A stretch of 64,000 bases of DNA from Opitutaceae bacterium EW11 (GTDB taxonomy: Bacteria; Verrucomicrobiota; Verrucomicrobiia; Opitutales; Opitutaceae), in contig QAYY01000014.1 of NCBI GenBank assembly GCA_003054665.1, positions 62,001 to 126,000 on the forward strand, given 5' to 3'. Below, piece by piece: positions 9,796 to 17,930 of this stretch. Numbering within the stretch: position 1 is the stretch's first letter; every line of letters starts with the position of its first letter. The notes beneath the pieces are model-generated. The model searched no databases. It had not been told where the DNA came from and saw only the letters and a program-made list of their open reading frames with translations. Both the position numbers and the translations under genes were made by a program.

Positions 9796-9828
9796 GGCCG
9801 AGCGAGGTGAGTGCCCCGCTCGCCGGCC
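9796..9828. terminator. GC-rich hairpin between convergent genes
   Basis: GGCCGAGCG pairs imperfectly with CGCTC...GGCC across the 39-base gap between two convergent genes. It has no T tract. It may serve as a two-way terminator, but this is judged by position only. Confidence 0.3.
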
Positions 9829-9830
9829 AT

Positions 9831-11198
9831 CTATTCAAAGCCCAATATGCCGTTCACGCGCTTCCCTCCATTTACGAGCTGCGTCAGCTCACTCGGATCA
9901 GGTTTCACCGTATTCGCACCACGTCGTGTCCAGACGTCTTTCGTCCGCACGTCCGCATACGGTTTGTTTTTTCCTTCCTCAACGATGACCCGAATGACCA
10001 TCAGGCCGGCAACTTGGATCGCTTCAATGTGGTAAAGAAATTGGCCCATCACCCGGTCGCAAATCTTCGTTCTCGCCTTCGCACAATAAATTCGCGCGCA
10101 CTCATCGAGCGAATGCTTCGCTTCGGGGGGCGACAATTCTCGCAGAGCTTTTTCCACCCCAACTATCTCCTGATGGTTGCCTATGCCGAGGTAGACCGTG
10201 CCGCCTCTTTTATTCGCAAAGGCGATTACGGTCTCGATTAATTCGTCGAACTTGCCCGGTTCGAAACTGAGAAGTGGCTTGAATTCGACCTCCTCGTTTT
10301 CACCTGCGTGAATTTGGGCGAGCACATTCGCGTGATCGCCGCTGTGCTCGCGTGTGTTTGGAAACAATACGCGGTGTATGCGCGTGCATCGGTGTGCGTC
10401 TTCGTAAAACCAATCCGTAACGAGCGAGTCAGGCAGAGTCAGCCAGAGGGCGACGCGTTCTGCCCAGTCGGGGCGAACGATGTCAATCGACGACGTCACG
10501 ACTTTTTGTCCGAAAGGCTCGATTTGGTTGCCGTCCCCCGACTGCCAAACACCCGTCAGCTCCGGCACCAAGCTACGCGGCACCTGATCGATCGTGACTC
10601 GCATCATGCCGTTCTTCTGCATCATCACTTCACCAATCCGTGGGGCGGCCAAAGGCACCTCTACGATAACATTTCCCTTCCGAGCGTCGTTGTGCCCGTG
10701 AAACGGCCGGAGTGGAATCCACGCACGCACCGCCTGTTCAATCGATTCGTAGGACAGCAGGCCATAGTTTACTAGAGGCCCAGATCCCCCCAAGTCGCCC
10801 TTCTTTTTTGCGCCTACCTCGATTAGATATTTCGCGGGTTTAGTGCCATCCGGCGATGGCAATAGCTCCATGGAGACAGGCGACTCGATTTCTGTGCTTA
10901 GCCCATCGGTGAGATCAAACGATCCAGCTTTCTCCACAGCGCAACTCAGCCGCCTTACTAGGGCTGCGACTGTGGTAGATTCGCGGGCGAGGTGCAATTC
11001 ACCGTAAGACTCATGTCTGGTCATGTAGGGCGTTTCACCGCTCGCCTGATAGTGAGCTAAAATGAGCTCTTCTTGCCCGCTAGGTGCTCGCCGCCGCATG
11101 GCGACACTCCCGTTGAGGACGGCATCACTATCTAGCAGTCCGTTTTTGGTCAGTCGTTGGACCGTATCAGGCAAAGAGATGTTGTAATATTTTATCAT
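9831..11198 (-). CDS. AlbA_2 (Schlafen AAA_4-type) domain protein
   Basis: About 455 residues. The last third carries an AlbA_2/Schlafen-type divergent AAA domain: EVEFK (about 305-309), then FDELIETVIAFANKRGGTVYLG around 319-340 (GGTVYLGI is the hallmark strand), and an IVGV strand. A C-terminal stretch ends in VWTRRGANT. The first 300 residues match no family I know and could sense or modify something. AlbA_2 proteins bind nucleic acid; many act as regulators, and some sit in defence systems. The start is taken as the ATG at 11198; a TTG at 11204 is also possible. It lies between an Avs-like gene and a SPARTA operon, which supports a defence role by context only. Confidence 0.7.
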   Translation of the reverse strand: MIKYYNISLPDTVQRLTKNGLLDSDAVLNGSVAMRRRAPSGQEELILAHYQASGETPYMTRHESYGELHLARESTTVAALVRRLSCAVEKAGSFDLTDGLSTEIESPVSMELLPSPDGTKPAKYLIEVGAKKKGDLGGSGPLVNYGLLSYESIEQAVRAWIPLRPFHGHNDARKGNVIVEVPLAAPRIGEVMMQKNGMMRVTIDQVPRSLVPELTGVWQSGDGNQIEPFGQKVVTSSIDIVRPDWAERVALWLTLPDSLVTDWFYEDAHRCTRIHRVLFPNTREHSGDHANVLAQIHAGENEEVEFKPLLSFEPGKFDELIETVIAFANKRGGTVYLGIGNHQEIVGVEKALRELSPPEAKHSLDECARIYCAKARTKICDRVMGQFLYHIEAIQVAGLMVIRVIVEEGKNKPYADVRTKDVWTRRGANTVKPDPSELTQLVNGGKRVNGILGFE

Positions 11199-11343
11199 CC
11201 TCAACGACTCATATTCTCTAGTCAGTCTGCACCAAGGACCGGTGTCAGCTCGGATTTCGCCATGCTGGCCCTCTGCTCGAGCGCCAGCCGATGCCGCTGG
11301 CTGCTCCCTTGCTAGCGTGGTGAATCGGCGCGAAAACGCGCCG

Positions 11344-11369
11344 AAAGGAGCCGGCGATGAGGCTCCTTT
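11344..11369. terminator. hairpin with T tract in the 11.2-11.6 kb gap
   Basis: AAAGGAGCC pairs perfectly with GGCTCCTTT around an eight-base loop, followed by further T. It lies downstream of the Argonaute gene and could end that leftward transcript. The T tract is better on the plus strand. Confidence 0.5.
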
Positions 11370-11493
11370 TGCTTCGGTTTGACGCCGAAATTCGTCCTCG
11401 CGCGCGCCCCGTTTTGCTCGCGAGCGCCGCGTGCCGTGGTGTCCCTGCGCCCCGCGCGGGAGGGCCGTCGGCGGCGAAGAACAAGCGATGGCG

Positions 11494-11511
11494 GGTTCCC
11501 TTTAGGGAACC
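11494..11511. repeat. perfect 18-base inverted repeat
   Basis: GGTTCCCT-TT-AGGGAACC has eight-base arms and a two-base spacer, placed in the roughly 450-base non-coding stretch between the AlbA_2 and Argonaute genes. The rest of this stretch (11199-11646) is GC-rich and I see no gene in it. The palindrome could be an operator or part of a second terminator. Confidence 0.4.
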
Positions 11512-11646
11512 TTCGTTTGTTCTGGTCGCGCAGCGACGACGCCGATGGCGGGACCCGCCAGCGTGGACGCCACGGATCGCGGCGCCAGCCTTGCTTAAGA
11601 ACTCATAAGGGTTCTGCGTTTCTGACCCGTGGTTAACCGGGACCGA

Positions 11647-13257
11647 CTACATGTAGAATTTGAACTTGGTTTTCGGCACGACGTCTTTCGGCAGCTCCGC
11701 CAGAATCTTCCCGACGCTTTGGGAGAACCGAAGCGTGATAGGCAGCCCACCTGCGAATGAACAATTATTCCAATTCAGTTTCGTGAGGCAGAGGACTTCT
11801 TCTGCGATTTGTTGTGGTGTAGAGTCCCCGTGATGTTCAACCACCTCTAATGGGTGAGGTATTCGCATGCCCGGATAGATGCGAAAGAATGGCACGTAGC
11901 CCTGAGTGAAGACGAGGTAGTTCCTCGCCTGGAGCTGAACGACAGTCCCACGGAGCGGCGCGTGCTCTCCCGGTCGCATGAACCGTTTGCCAAGAAACTC
12001 GAGAGCCAGGAAATCGTGCAGCCCGACGTTGCCTAGTCCTCTGCGTAGACCAATCAGCTCTTCGGGCCAGTACCGTGATGATTTGTGAATTACGACTCGA
12101 CTCGGCGGTACGCCATTACGGCTGTTGGTGTAGCTCGCGATCGCGGCCTTCAGGAGGGACTCAGCGCCGGATTCGGTAAGGTGCGGTTTCCGATCGCGCT
12201 TTTTGTCGAGCACTGCTCGTGAGCCCTTGAGTACGATTCCTTCTCCAGCCCCGAACACCTGGGCGAGGCTCGTCTCAATATTCGCGCTCGCGGACGGCGA
12301 CTCGCGGTAGAACGAAATTCCGACGAAACATGTGTTCTCCGGCATTCGCTGTGGCTGCCAGGGAATACTACCAGACTTGTAGTAGAGCGCGGTGAACAGG
12401 TTCCACGCGATAGAGGCCGGATCTTGCCCTTTGCCTGCTGGGTCAAGGGTGCTCTCCCAGAGAATCTGGGTACCGATTTCGTACTGCATCGCCCGCGCCT
12501 TGAATGCGTGGTGGAGGTTCCAGTACCCGGTAGCTGAAGAGTTTGAATCGCTGTCCTCAGTGAACTCCAGATCGAGCAATGGGATGTTCGATTTCTCAGA
12601 ATCTCTCTCGAGCTTTCGCTTGAGCTTTTCGACAGGAGTGAGCGTCAGACGAATCTTCTGAAAATTGCCACCAACGTTCGCGCATTCAGCTTCAACATTT
12701 CTCGGAAGCACCACGACCACCACGTCGGGTTGGGTGTCAAGTTCGGCCAACGCCTCAATGTGGGGCAGTACGACTGCGACGACGTCACGGAGCTTTGCGC
12801 TGACGGTTCCATTCTTCAGTGCACTGTCGAGCTGTTGCTCTGCCACCGCCCGTTGGTGCGTTTTCTCGGAAACAAACGTGCAGCGAAGTGGCGATTCCCG
12901 TGCATTTCCCGGATAGTCCGGGAAGCAGACCGGGTCGAAGGGCTTGCCCTTACTGTTGAATCCGGCAGCAATGCGTGATTCGCATCGGCTGAGATAGGCG
13001 AGAAACGCACCGATGCTTTGTCCGGTTCCGACTACACCGATTCGAATCGTGCGCTCGGTCCCGCGGGAGGAGCCGTAAGGCCCGAACAGCTTCAATCCTG
13101 TCTTGGGATCAACGAACGTTTGGCCGTCGGCGAAAACCAACTTAGGTTCCGCGACGTAGAACGCCTCGAATGACGGCTGAGTTTGGGCGAGTAGATCGTC
13201 CACTACCGTGCTCTTTCGGAGCGTATGCGAAGCGAGCGACGTTCTATTCCGCAGCAT
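11647..13257 (-). CDS. short prokaryotic Argonaute (MID-PIWI), SPARTA subunit
   Basis: About 536 residues consisting of MID and PIWI domains only, with no N or PAZ domain. PIWI-type segments include WNLFTALYYKSGSIPW, CFVGISFYRE and VVIHKSSRYWPEE. In nucleases the second and third of these carry catalytic aspartates (GID, HRD); here they read GIS and HKS, so the protein should bind guide and target without cutting. In SPARTA systems it pairs with TIR-APAZ: an RNA guide and a DNA target trigger the TIR NADase. The ATG at 13257 is chosen because AGGAGG lies nine bases upstream and gives a 14-base overlap with the TIR-APAZ gene; an ATG at 13308 is possible but overlaps by 65 bases. Confidence 0.88.
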   Translation of the reverse strand: MLRNRTSLASHTLRKSTVVDDLLAQTQPSFEAFYVAEPKLVFADGQTFVDPKTGLKLFGPYGSSRGTERTIRIGVVGTGQSIGAFLAYLSRCESRIAAGFNSKGKPFDPVCFPDYPGNARESPLRCTFVSEKTHQRAVAEQQLDSALKNGTVSAKLRDVVAVVLPHIEALAELDTQPDVVVVVLPRNVEAECANVGGNFQKIRLTLTPVEKLKRKLERDSEKSNIPLLDLEFTEDSDSNSSATGYWNLHHAFKARAMQYEIGTQILWESTLDPAGKGQDPASIAWNLFTALYYKSGSIPWQPQRMPENTCFVGISFYRESPSASANIETSLAQVFGAGEGIVLKGSRAVLDKKRDRKPHLTESGAESLLKAAIASYTNSRNGVPPSRVVIHKSSRYWPEELIGLRRGLGNVGLHDFLALEFLGKRFMRPGEHAPLRGTVVQLQARNYLVFTQGYVPFFRIYPGMRIPHPLEVVEHHGDSTPQQIAEEVLCLTKLNWNNCSFAGGLPITLRFSQSVGKILAELPKDVVPKTKFKFYM

Positions 13258-14698
13258 CGCTTTCATCCTCCTCCTCGTCCTGCTCAGTTTCGACGAATTT
13301 ATCGACACCAGCTGTGTTCAAGTCTGCAGCAGCCTCGTCCAGATCACTGACCTTTTGCTCGAGGAGTGACTTGATTCGAACCTGGTCGTCGGCGATTCCG
13401 ACCGGCAGCTTCGCCACGGCAAGCGTTGAGTCCGCAAGGATCCCACTACTGCCCCCAATGTAAAAGCGCCCGACTCCGCTCCCGATTATCCGTGCCCAAA
13501 ACGAAACATTCCGCAGCACGTCGACATTGCGCTGCATTCCTGTCCACTGGATCGCCAGCTTTCCAGCGGCTTTCCCGCCCAGTGGATTTTGACCATCGGA
13601 CGTGAAGACGTAGTTCGGCTCCAGTTCGATGAAGAACCGAGACCCAATCCGCCGAAATTTCGCACGCAGCCCATAATGTACCCAGAAGGTGGAACCATCA
13701 GCCTGAAACGTCTTTCGTGCAGCGACAGTACGGGGGCGCTCTCCCGGAACGGTCCACACGCGATCGCCGTCATCATCTGATGGCCTGAAAAAGTACCGCT
13801 CCTTTGTGTCGTAGCTCAGCGGCAGCTTCAGCAGATGCTGATGAAGGGATCGATTGAGGAGTTCTTGAAGCCACTTCGACTTGTCCTCGTTGAGCAGCCA
13901 ATCGGTCGTCGCCTCAGAAGAGATCTTGGCCGTGTCGATCACCGAGCGATGTGGCGCATCACTTGATCGCAGATCCGCGAACGTGAAAAGCTGGCCCTTC
14001 CGCAGAACAAATGCCGGTGGGCGAACCGTATTCTCGAACACATTCTGGCGCTTCGTGAATTCGGTCGGTGCTCCGCAGATTGTACTCGGGATGGAGATTA
14101 CCGGAAGCAAGTTTCCGATGATAACATCGGGTACTTGGTCAGGCTCCCAAGCATCCTCGGTTGGCTGAAACGTTGGGAGTGAATCAGCCCGGGTCCGTGA
14201 CCGAGACATCAGGGACGGGCGTCGCTGACCGCGTTGCGGCGGTAGTCCCCGGATGCGCCTAATCAGATCAGCGAACTTTCGGACGTACAGCGCGTCGTCT
14301 GTGAAATCGATGTACTTAAGAGTGAGGAACGGTGCGGGAAGATCGATACGTTCATTCCCATCGAGCGACTTGCTCCTCCGTAAAATCGGAATCAATCGGC
14401 GGCTTCGGTTCGTCGGATCCCGAGCCACCATATGGGTCCATTCCAGCTCCGGAAACGGCTTCGACAGATACTCTGGAGACAGAATTGTCGCAACGAACTG
14501 CGACTCCTTCAGCCCTTTGTTGATGTGACTGATGATATTCTCGCCTGAATCGATGTCCCATTCGTCGAACCAGACCTTGAGACGGCGCGAGGATTCCTCG
14601 CCGTCGATTGTCTCTGACTCAATTTGAGCTGCCAGTTCCTCCACCCACATCTTGTCGGCTCTATTGTAGCTCAAGAAAATGTCGTTAGCGTAGGACAA
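13244..14698 (-). CDS. TIR-APAZ protein, SPARTA effector subunit
   Basis: A 484-residue protein. Residues 4-150 form a TIR domain: DIFLSYNRAD at 6-15, a VWFDEWDI box at 42-49 and LSPEYL at 73-78, followed by PELEW with Glu84 or Glu86 as likely catalytic residue. From about residue 190 on comes an APAZ domain, the stand-in for Argonaute N/PAZ regions that binds the short Argonaute partner. The C terminus is strongly acidic (EQDEEEDESDAAE); as I recall, acidic tails have been linked to autoinhibition in SPARTA structures. On activation such complexes degrade NAD(P)+ and stop growth of cells carrying invading DNA. It is first in a two-gene operon with the Argonaute gene, divergent from the integrase. 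Confidence 0.88.
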   Translation of the reverse strand: MSYANDIFLSYNRADKMWVEELAAQIESETIDGEESSRRLKVWFDEWDIDSGENIISHINKGLKESQFVATILSPEYLSKPFPELEWTHMVARDPTNRSRRLIPILRRSKSLDGNERIDLPAPFLTLKYIDFTDDALYVRKFADLIRRIRGLPPQRGQRRPSLMSRSRTRADSLPTFQPTEDAWEPDQVPDVIIGNLLPVISIPSTICGAPTEFTKRQNVFENTVRPPAFVLRKGQLFTFADLRSSDAPHRSVIDTAKISSEATTDWLLNEDKSKWLQELLNRSLHQHLLKLPLSYDTKERYFFRPSDDDGDRVWTVPGERPRTVAARKTFQADGSTFWVHYGLRAKFRRIGSRFFIELEPNYVFTSDGQNPLGGKAAGKLAIQWTGMQRNVDVLRNVSFWARIIGSGVGRFYIGGSSGILADSTLAVAKLPVGIADDQVRIKSLLEQKVSDLDEAAADLNTAGVDKFVETEQDEEEDESDAAE

Positions 14699-14890
14699 TG
14701 TAGATTCCTGATAGCTGAAACCGCGTCATGTGTCCGGCAAAATCCGCCGGAACGTTCGGCGATAGCGCCTCTGCGGCTATCTTGGGCGCCGGAACAACCG
14801 GAGGCTATGTGGGCAAAGGCGAACGCTTCCGGGAGGCAGAGGCACTGTTTAAAATGGACATTATAACCGGTCCCCTCTCCTTTTCCCTCC

Positions 14891-15871
14891 GTGCCTCCCT
14901 CCCGCACCGAGAAACTCCTCTCCGCCTACCTCGATCGCGAAAACGCCACCACCGCCCTCAACTACCGGCACAGCCTCCTCGACTTCGCTGCGTTCTGCCG
15001 GTGCGGCGATGACATCCAAGCCGCCGTCGACCAGCTCCTCGCCGGCGGCGCTGTCGCCGCCAACGAGTGTGCCAGCCGGTGGAAGCGATCGATGGTCGGC
15101 ACCCGCGACAAACGGGGGAAGCTTGTCAGAGGCCGCGGTCTGGCGGCAGCCACAGTAAACCTGCGGCTTACTGTTCTTCGTGGCCTGGTCCGGAAGGCAT
15201 ACCGAGCGGGATTGATTCAATGGGAGCTCGACGTCCCAGGGATCCAGACCGAGCGGGTCCACGACGTGCGCGGGCCCGGAATGGACGCCCTGCGCCAACT
15301 CCTCGCGGCCGCCCAGGCCTCCCCCGGGGCCCAAGGTAAACGCGATTACGCCATCATCCGCGTGTTCTGCGAAACAGGCCTGCGCCGGCGCGAGTTGTCC
15401 GGTCTCGACTTGGACGACTTCGAGCCGGGCGACTCCCCTGCCCTCTGGATTCTCGCAAAAGCCCGCAGGCAGAAGGAGAGAGTCGGGATTTCGCAAAAAT
15501 GCGCGGAGGCGATCAACGCGTGGCTAGCGGTCCGACCGGAGTGCCGGGACAAGGCGCTCTTCACGAACTTGATTCCCGGGAGAACGGGACGGATTTCGTC
15601 AACGGCGGTATACGATCTGGTTGTCGCGCTCGGGAAACGAGCCGGAATTCGGAAAGTGCGGGGCAAGAATAGAGTCCACCCTCACGCGTTGAGGCATACA
15701 GTATTCACGGAGGCGGCGCGCGAGGTGACTCGTTCCGGGCGTGGCGTTGAGACGCTCGTGAGATTCACACGACATAAGGACCCACGCGTTGCCCAAGGAT
15801 ACCTCGATGCGTCTGACGATGCAGCGGCATCGGTCGGGGGAGCAATTGCAACTGCGCTTGACGGGCTTTAG
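14891..15871 (+). CDS. tyrosine recombinase / integrase
   Basis: A 326-residue phage-type integrase with a SAM-like N-terminal core-binding domain and a complete catalytic set: Arg165 in ETGLRRREL, a likely Lys near 191-196, His265 and Arg268 in HPHALRH, His295 in TRHKD and nucleophile Tyr304 in AQGYLD. It starts at a GTG, preceded by CT-rich sequence and no strong ribosome site. It lies at the right edge of the defence genes and probably moved some or all of them. I did not find a matching attachment repeat next to it. Confidence 0.88.
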   Translation: MPPSRTEKLLSAYLDRENATTALNYRHSLLDFAAFCRCGDDIQAAVDQLLAGGAVAANECASRWKRSMVGTRDKRGKLVRGRGLAAATVNLRLTVLRGLVRKAYRAGLIQWELDVPGIQTERVHDVRGPGMDALRQLLAAAQASPGAQGKRDYAIIRVFCETGLRRRELSGLDLDDFEPGDSPALWILAKARRQKERVGISQKCAEAINAWLAVRPECRDKALFTNLIPGRTGRISSTAVYDLVVALGKRAGIRKVRGKNRVHPHALRHTVFTEAAREVTRSGRGVETLVRFTRHKDPRVAQGYLDASDDAAASVGGAIATALDGL

Positions 15872-16247
15872 TTGTGTTCTTGCGGGCACCGGAGGGGCAA
15901 ATAGAGGAGGTGGAAACACTTAAGCCAGTTCCGGAGGCGTCGTCTGCTACCAGCCAACCTAGGTGCTTTCACCATCCTGCAAGTGGTAGCGATGCATCCA
16001 CCGAAAAGCCGTACTTGAGCCCTGAAACTATGCCGAGCTTGCGATGCGCTGCGTCTACGTTGCCTTCCGTCGCGAAACGTCTCGGCCTGCGAAGCAAATA
16101 GTTCGGCACCAAAAACGGAAATGGCGAGCTCTCGGCTGTGCCTCTTTTCCTCAAACCGTGTTCGGAAAACTTCCCACCCCTGGGGGGCCATCGCATCATG
16201 TCCCGAACTGCCAACTGCGTGTTCAAAAACCGACCGGTTCCTGTCAC
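15872..16247. other. non-coding stretch after the integrase
   Basis: About 375 bases with only weak, unconvincing reading frames on either strand. No tRNA, clear repeat or terminator is visible. An attachment site would be expected near here but cannot be identified without the partner end. Confidence 0.4.
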
Positions 16248-16478
16248 TCAGCGGCCTACGTAGACAACCTTCCGCACCGTTTTGTCGGATCTTTGAAGTA
16301 TGATACGTACATTCATGCCCACCTTATCTGCATTAGTCACGATGGCCCAAACAGTGAACCCAGGAATGATCCTGATCGGATCCAAACAAGGCCACCCATT
16401 CGAAGAACAGACTGAATGCGCAATCTCGTTTGCCTCTGACTCAGTCAGTGATCCACGGGTGAAGAGATTGAACATCAT
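16248..16478 (-). CDS. hypothetical 76-residue protein
   Basis: The ATG at 16478 has a good ribosome site (GAAGAAGG, about six to nine bases upstream). The protein has an N-terminal helix (LTESEANEIAHSVC) and then a sheet-like part with alternating hydrophobic residues (IIPGFTVWAIVTN, VRIILQRSDKTVRKVVYV). It looks like a small folded domain, but I know no family. The start overlaps the stop of the 52-residue frame before it, so the two appear translationally coupled. Partner or immunity functions are possible but unproven. Confidence 0.55.
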   Translation of the reverse strand: MMFNLFTRGSLTESEANEIAHSVCSSNGWPCLDPIRIIPGFTVWAIVTNADKVGMNVRIILQRSDKTVRKVVYVGR

Positions 16479-16633
16479 CGGCTGCCTTCTTCAAGCAAGT
16501 AGACACTGCCTCCGAAAACTGAACCTCCAGTCACTGTTTCCCCGAGAATGCCCCATGCAGTCAAACGATAGCTTCCATTCAGCGGGAATTCAAGGCCGGT
16601 TCGGACCGCTTGCGTAAGTGACATTCCTGTCAT
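16475..16633 (-). CDS. small ORF (52 residues) coupled to the next gene
   Basis: A short frame starting at ATG 16633 (or 16624) and ending in a TGA that overlaps the ATG of the 76-residue gene. The protein begins MTGMSLTQAV and has a glycine-rich beta-like end (GETVTGGSVFGGSVYLLEEG), which looks coding rather than random. It starts where an IS110 remnant ends, so it may be the tail of a gene cut by that insertion. The ribosome site is weak. It could instead be a coincidental frame. Confidence 0.4.
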   Translation of the reverse strand: MTGMSLTQAVRTGLEFPLNGSYRLTAWGILGETVTGGSVFGGSVYLLEEGSR

Positions 16634-16899
16634 GTTTCTCGTTCGGCAATCAGTCGGGTTTTGCCCGGATGCGAAAGAACGACTTCGTCCAACTCAGGGA
16701 CCTCACAAAGATAGTCGAACAGCCAACCCCAATTCCAGCAGGCCTCCATGACTGCCTTGGAGTGGGGCCCAAGCTCGCGAAAATAGGCTGCAAGCACAAC
16801 CGGGTCGTTCCTCTCAATGCGAGCTTCGCGAACCACGGTGTCGTCTTCGTCAATGGTGCAGAGCACCGAGTAAGCCTTGTAGTAGTCGATGCCAGCGTC
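16630..16899 (-). pseudogene. remnant of an IS110-family transposase (N-terminal part)
   Basis: The translation matches the start of IS110-type transposases: AGIDYYKAYSV, then EACWNWGWLFDYLCE and VLSHPGKTRLIAE, typical of the RuvC-like DEDD domain. Only about 90 residues of roughly 350 remain, there is no proper start codon before AGIDYY, and the frame stops right after RLIAERET. It differs from the complete IS110 gene at 37726. It marks an old, decayed insertion. Confidence 0.7.
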
Positions 16900-17004
16900 A
16901 CGGCAAAGACCCGCTCTCGTACCTGCGCGATGTCCTCCGCCGGCTCCTGTCTATGTCCAACCAAGACGATCTGAGCCCGCTTACCCCAGCAGGTTGGCAG
17001 CCAG

Positions 17005-17087
17005 CGTAGCCGTCACATCTACGCTGATGCGCCGTTCGTAGACCTCATCTATACGATACCCGGCTGAACGTAGACCTCACATCTACG
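17005..17087. repeat. three 19-base palindromic units with exact 32-base period
   Basis: Units start at 17005, 17037 and 17069. The best is CGTAGACCTCACATCTACG, an inverted repeat CGTAGA/TCTACG; the other two are CGTAGCCGTCACATCTACG and CGTAGACCTCATCTATACG. The 13-base spacers differ. Three units of this kind are too few and too degenerate to call CRISPR; iteron-like or operator sites fit better. The surrounding 16900-17331 holds no gene I can support. Confidence 0.55.
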
Positions 17088-17331
17088 TGTCAAGGGCACC
17101 GGGTCGGACGCTTACGGCCGCTCATAACACGCACATGGATAACGGGGCGGCAATTCTCGGATCGTTCGAACGGCTGCGCCGCGTATTGATCAGCTTTTTC
17201 GGTGCGAGACTTGTGCCGTGTGAAGGAGGCGCTCGCGTAGGACACTTACCCAGCTAATCCAGCTGCGTCACGCTCTTCGTCATCCCGCGGGTCGACGAGC
17301 AGGGGGTAATGCACCAAGCTAAATGCCCGCC

Positions 17332-17652
17332 CTAACACGCGAAATTATCGTCAACGAACATTTCAGCAAACTGCTGCGGCGCGAGTGTAGCCGAGTGCTG
17401 CTCTGCAATTACAAGATTCTCAGCCCAGTTCGTCCGAATGAGTTCCGGCATATTGGCCGGCAGACTCATTGCACCAGCGATGATCTCGCGCCAATTCCCG
17501 GGCTGATTGAGCACCTTTCGAAGCTTCGGCTCCATTTGAGCCAGCGCTTGTTCTTCTTTTGGCTCAAGCTTGCCGATCGCCCAAAGCACGTAGCATTCAA
17601 GCAGGCGAAGCATCGGCTTCCCATCGTAGCGATTGCTGGCAGTCATAGACAT
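17332..17652 (-). CDS. hypothetical 106-residue protein, third gene of the Rhs operon
   Basis: The ATG at 17652 overlaps the TAA of the gene before it (TAATG), a sign of coupled translation. The protein is mostly helical (LRLLECYVLWAIGKLEPKEEQALAQMEPKLRKVL), without signal peptide or membrane span. Its position after an Rhs toxin and a candidate immunity gene suggests a second immunity protein or an accessory factor. I do not recognise the family. Confidence 0.6.
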   Translation of the reverse strand: MSMTASNRYDGKPMLRLLECYVLWAIGKLEPKEEQALAQMEPKLRKVLNQPGNWREIIAGAMSLPANMPELIRTNWAENLVIAEQHSATLAPQQFAEMFVDDNFAC

Positions 17653-17930
17653 TAGGCGTCGTTGATCGCGTAATCGATTAGGCGCTGGCAGCGTTCATTT
17701 GCGGAAGGCTTCTTCGGTAAGGATGCTTCCAAATCTTCGATGAAGTCTTGCGCGACAGATATCTCCAAAAAGTAGGACATACCGCGCGATTCAGGATCCG
17801 CGGGCACAGTACCTTCCTGCGGCTCAGCACCAACAATGGCCGTTGAAGTTGGCGACCAAGGCTCAACCGCGTAGATTGTGTGCTCAGGGTCAAACTCACC
17901 CAGTTTGTTGGTGGCTTCGAGTAGCGTCAT
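17652..17930 (-). CDS. candidate immunity protein for the Rhs nuclease
   Basis: A 92-residue acidic protein whose ATG at 17930 overlaps the TGA of the Rhs gene (ATGA); an in-frame ATG at 17939 is also possible and lies inside the Rhs end. It begins MTLLEATNKLGEF and has a sheet-like centre (HTIYAVEPWSP) and a helical end. Immunity genes of polymorphic toxins nearly always follow directly after the toxin tip in this way, and acidic proteins suit binding to a basic nuclease. No family is recognised, so the role is inferred from position. Confidence 0.65.
   Translation of the reverse strand: MTLLEATNKLGEFDPEHTIYAVEPWSPTSTAIVGAEPQEGTVPADPESRGMSYFLEISVAQDFIEDLEASLPKKPSANERCQRLIDYAINDA

Noticed and set aside
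11357-11636. Plus-strand ORFs between the AlbA_2 and Argonaute genes
   Set aside because: Arg/Ala/Pro-rich chance frames in GC-rich non-coding DNA that cross a terminator hairpin.
11647-13257. Catalytically active Argonaute
   Set aside because: The catalytic aspartate positions read GIS and HKS.
17005-17087. CRISPR array
   Set aside because: Only three imperfect 19-base units with 13-base spacers and no cas genes in the window.
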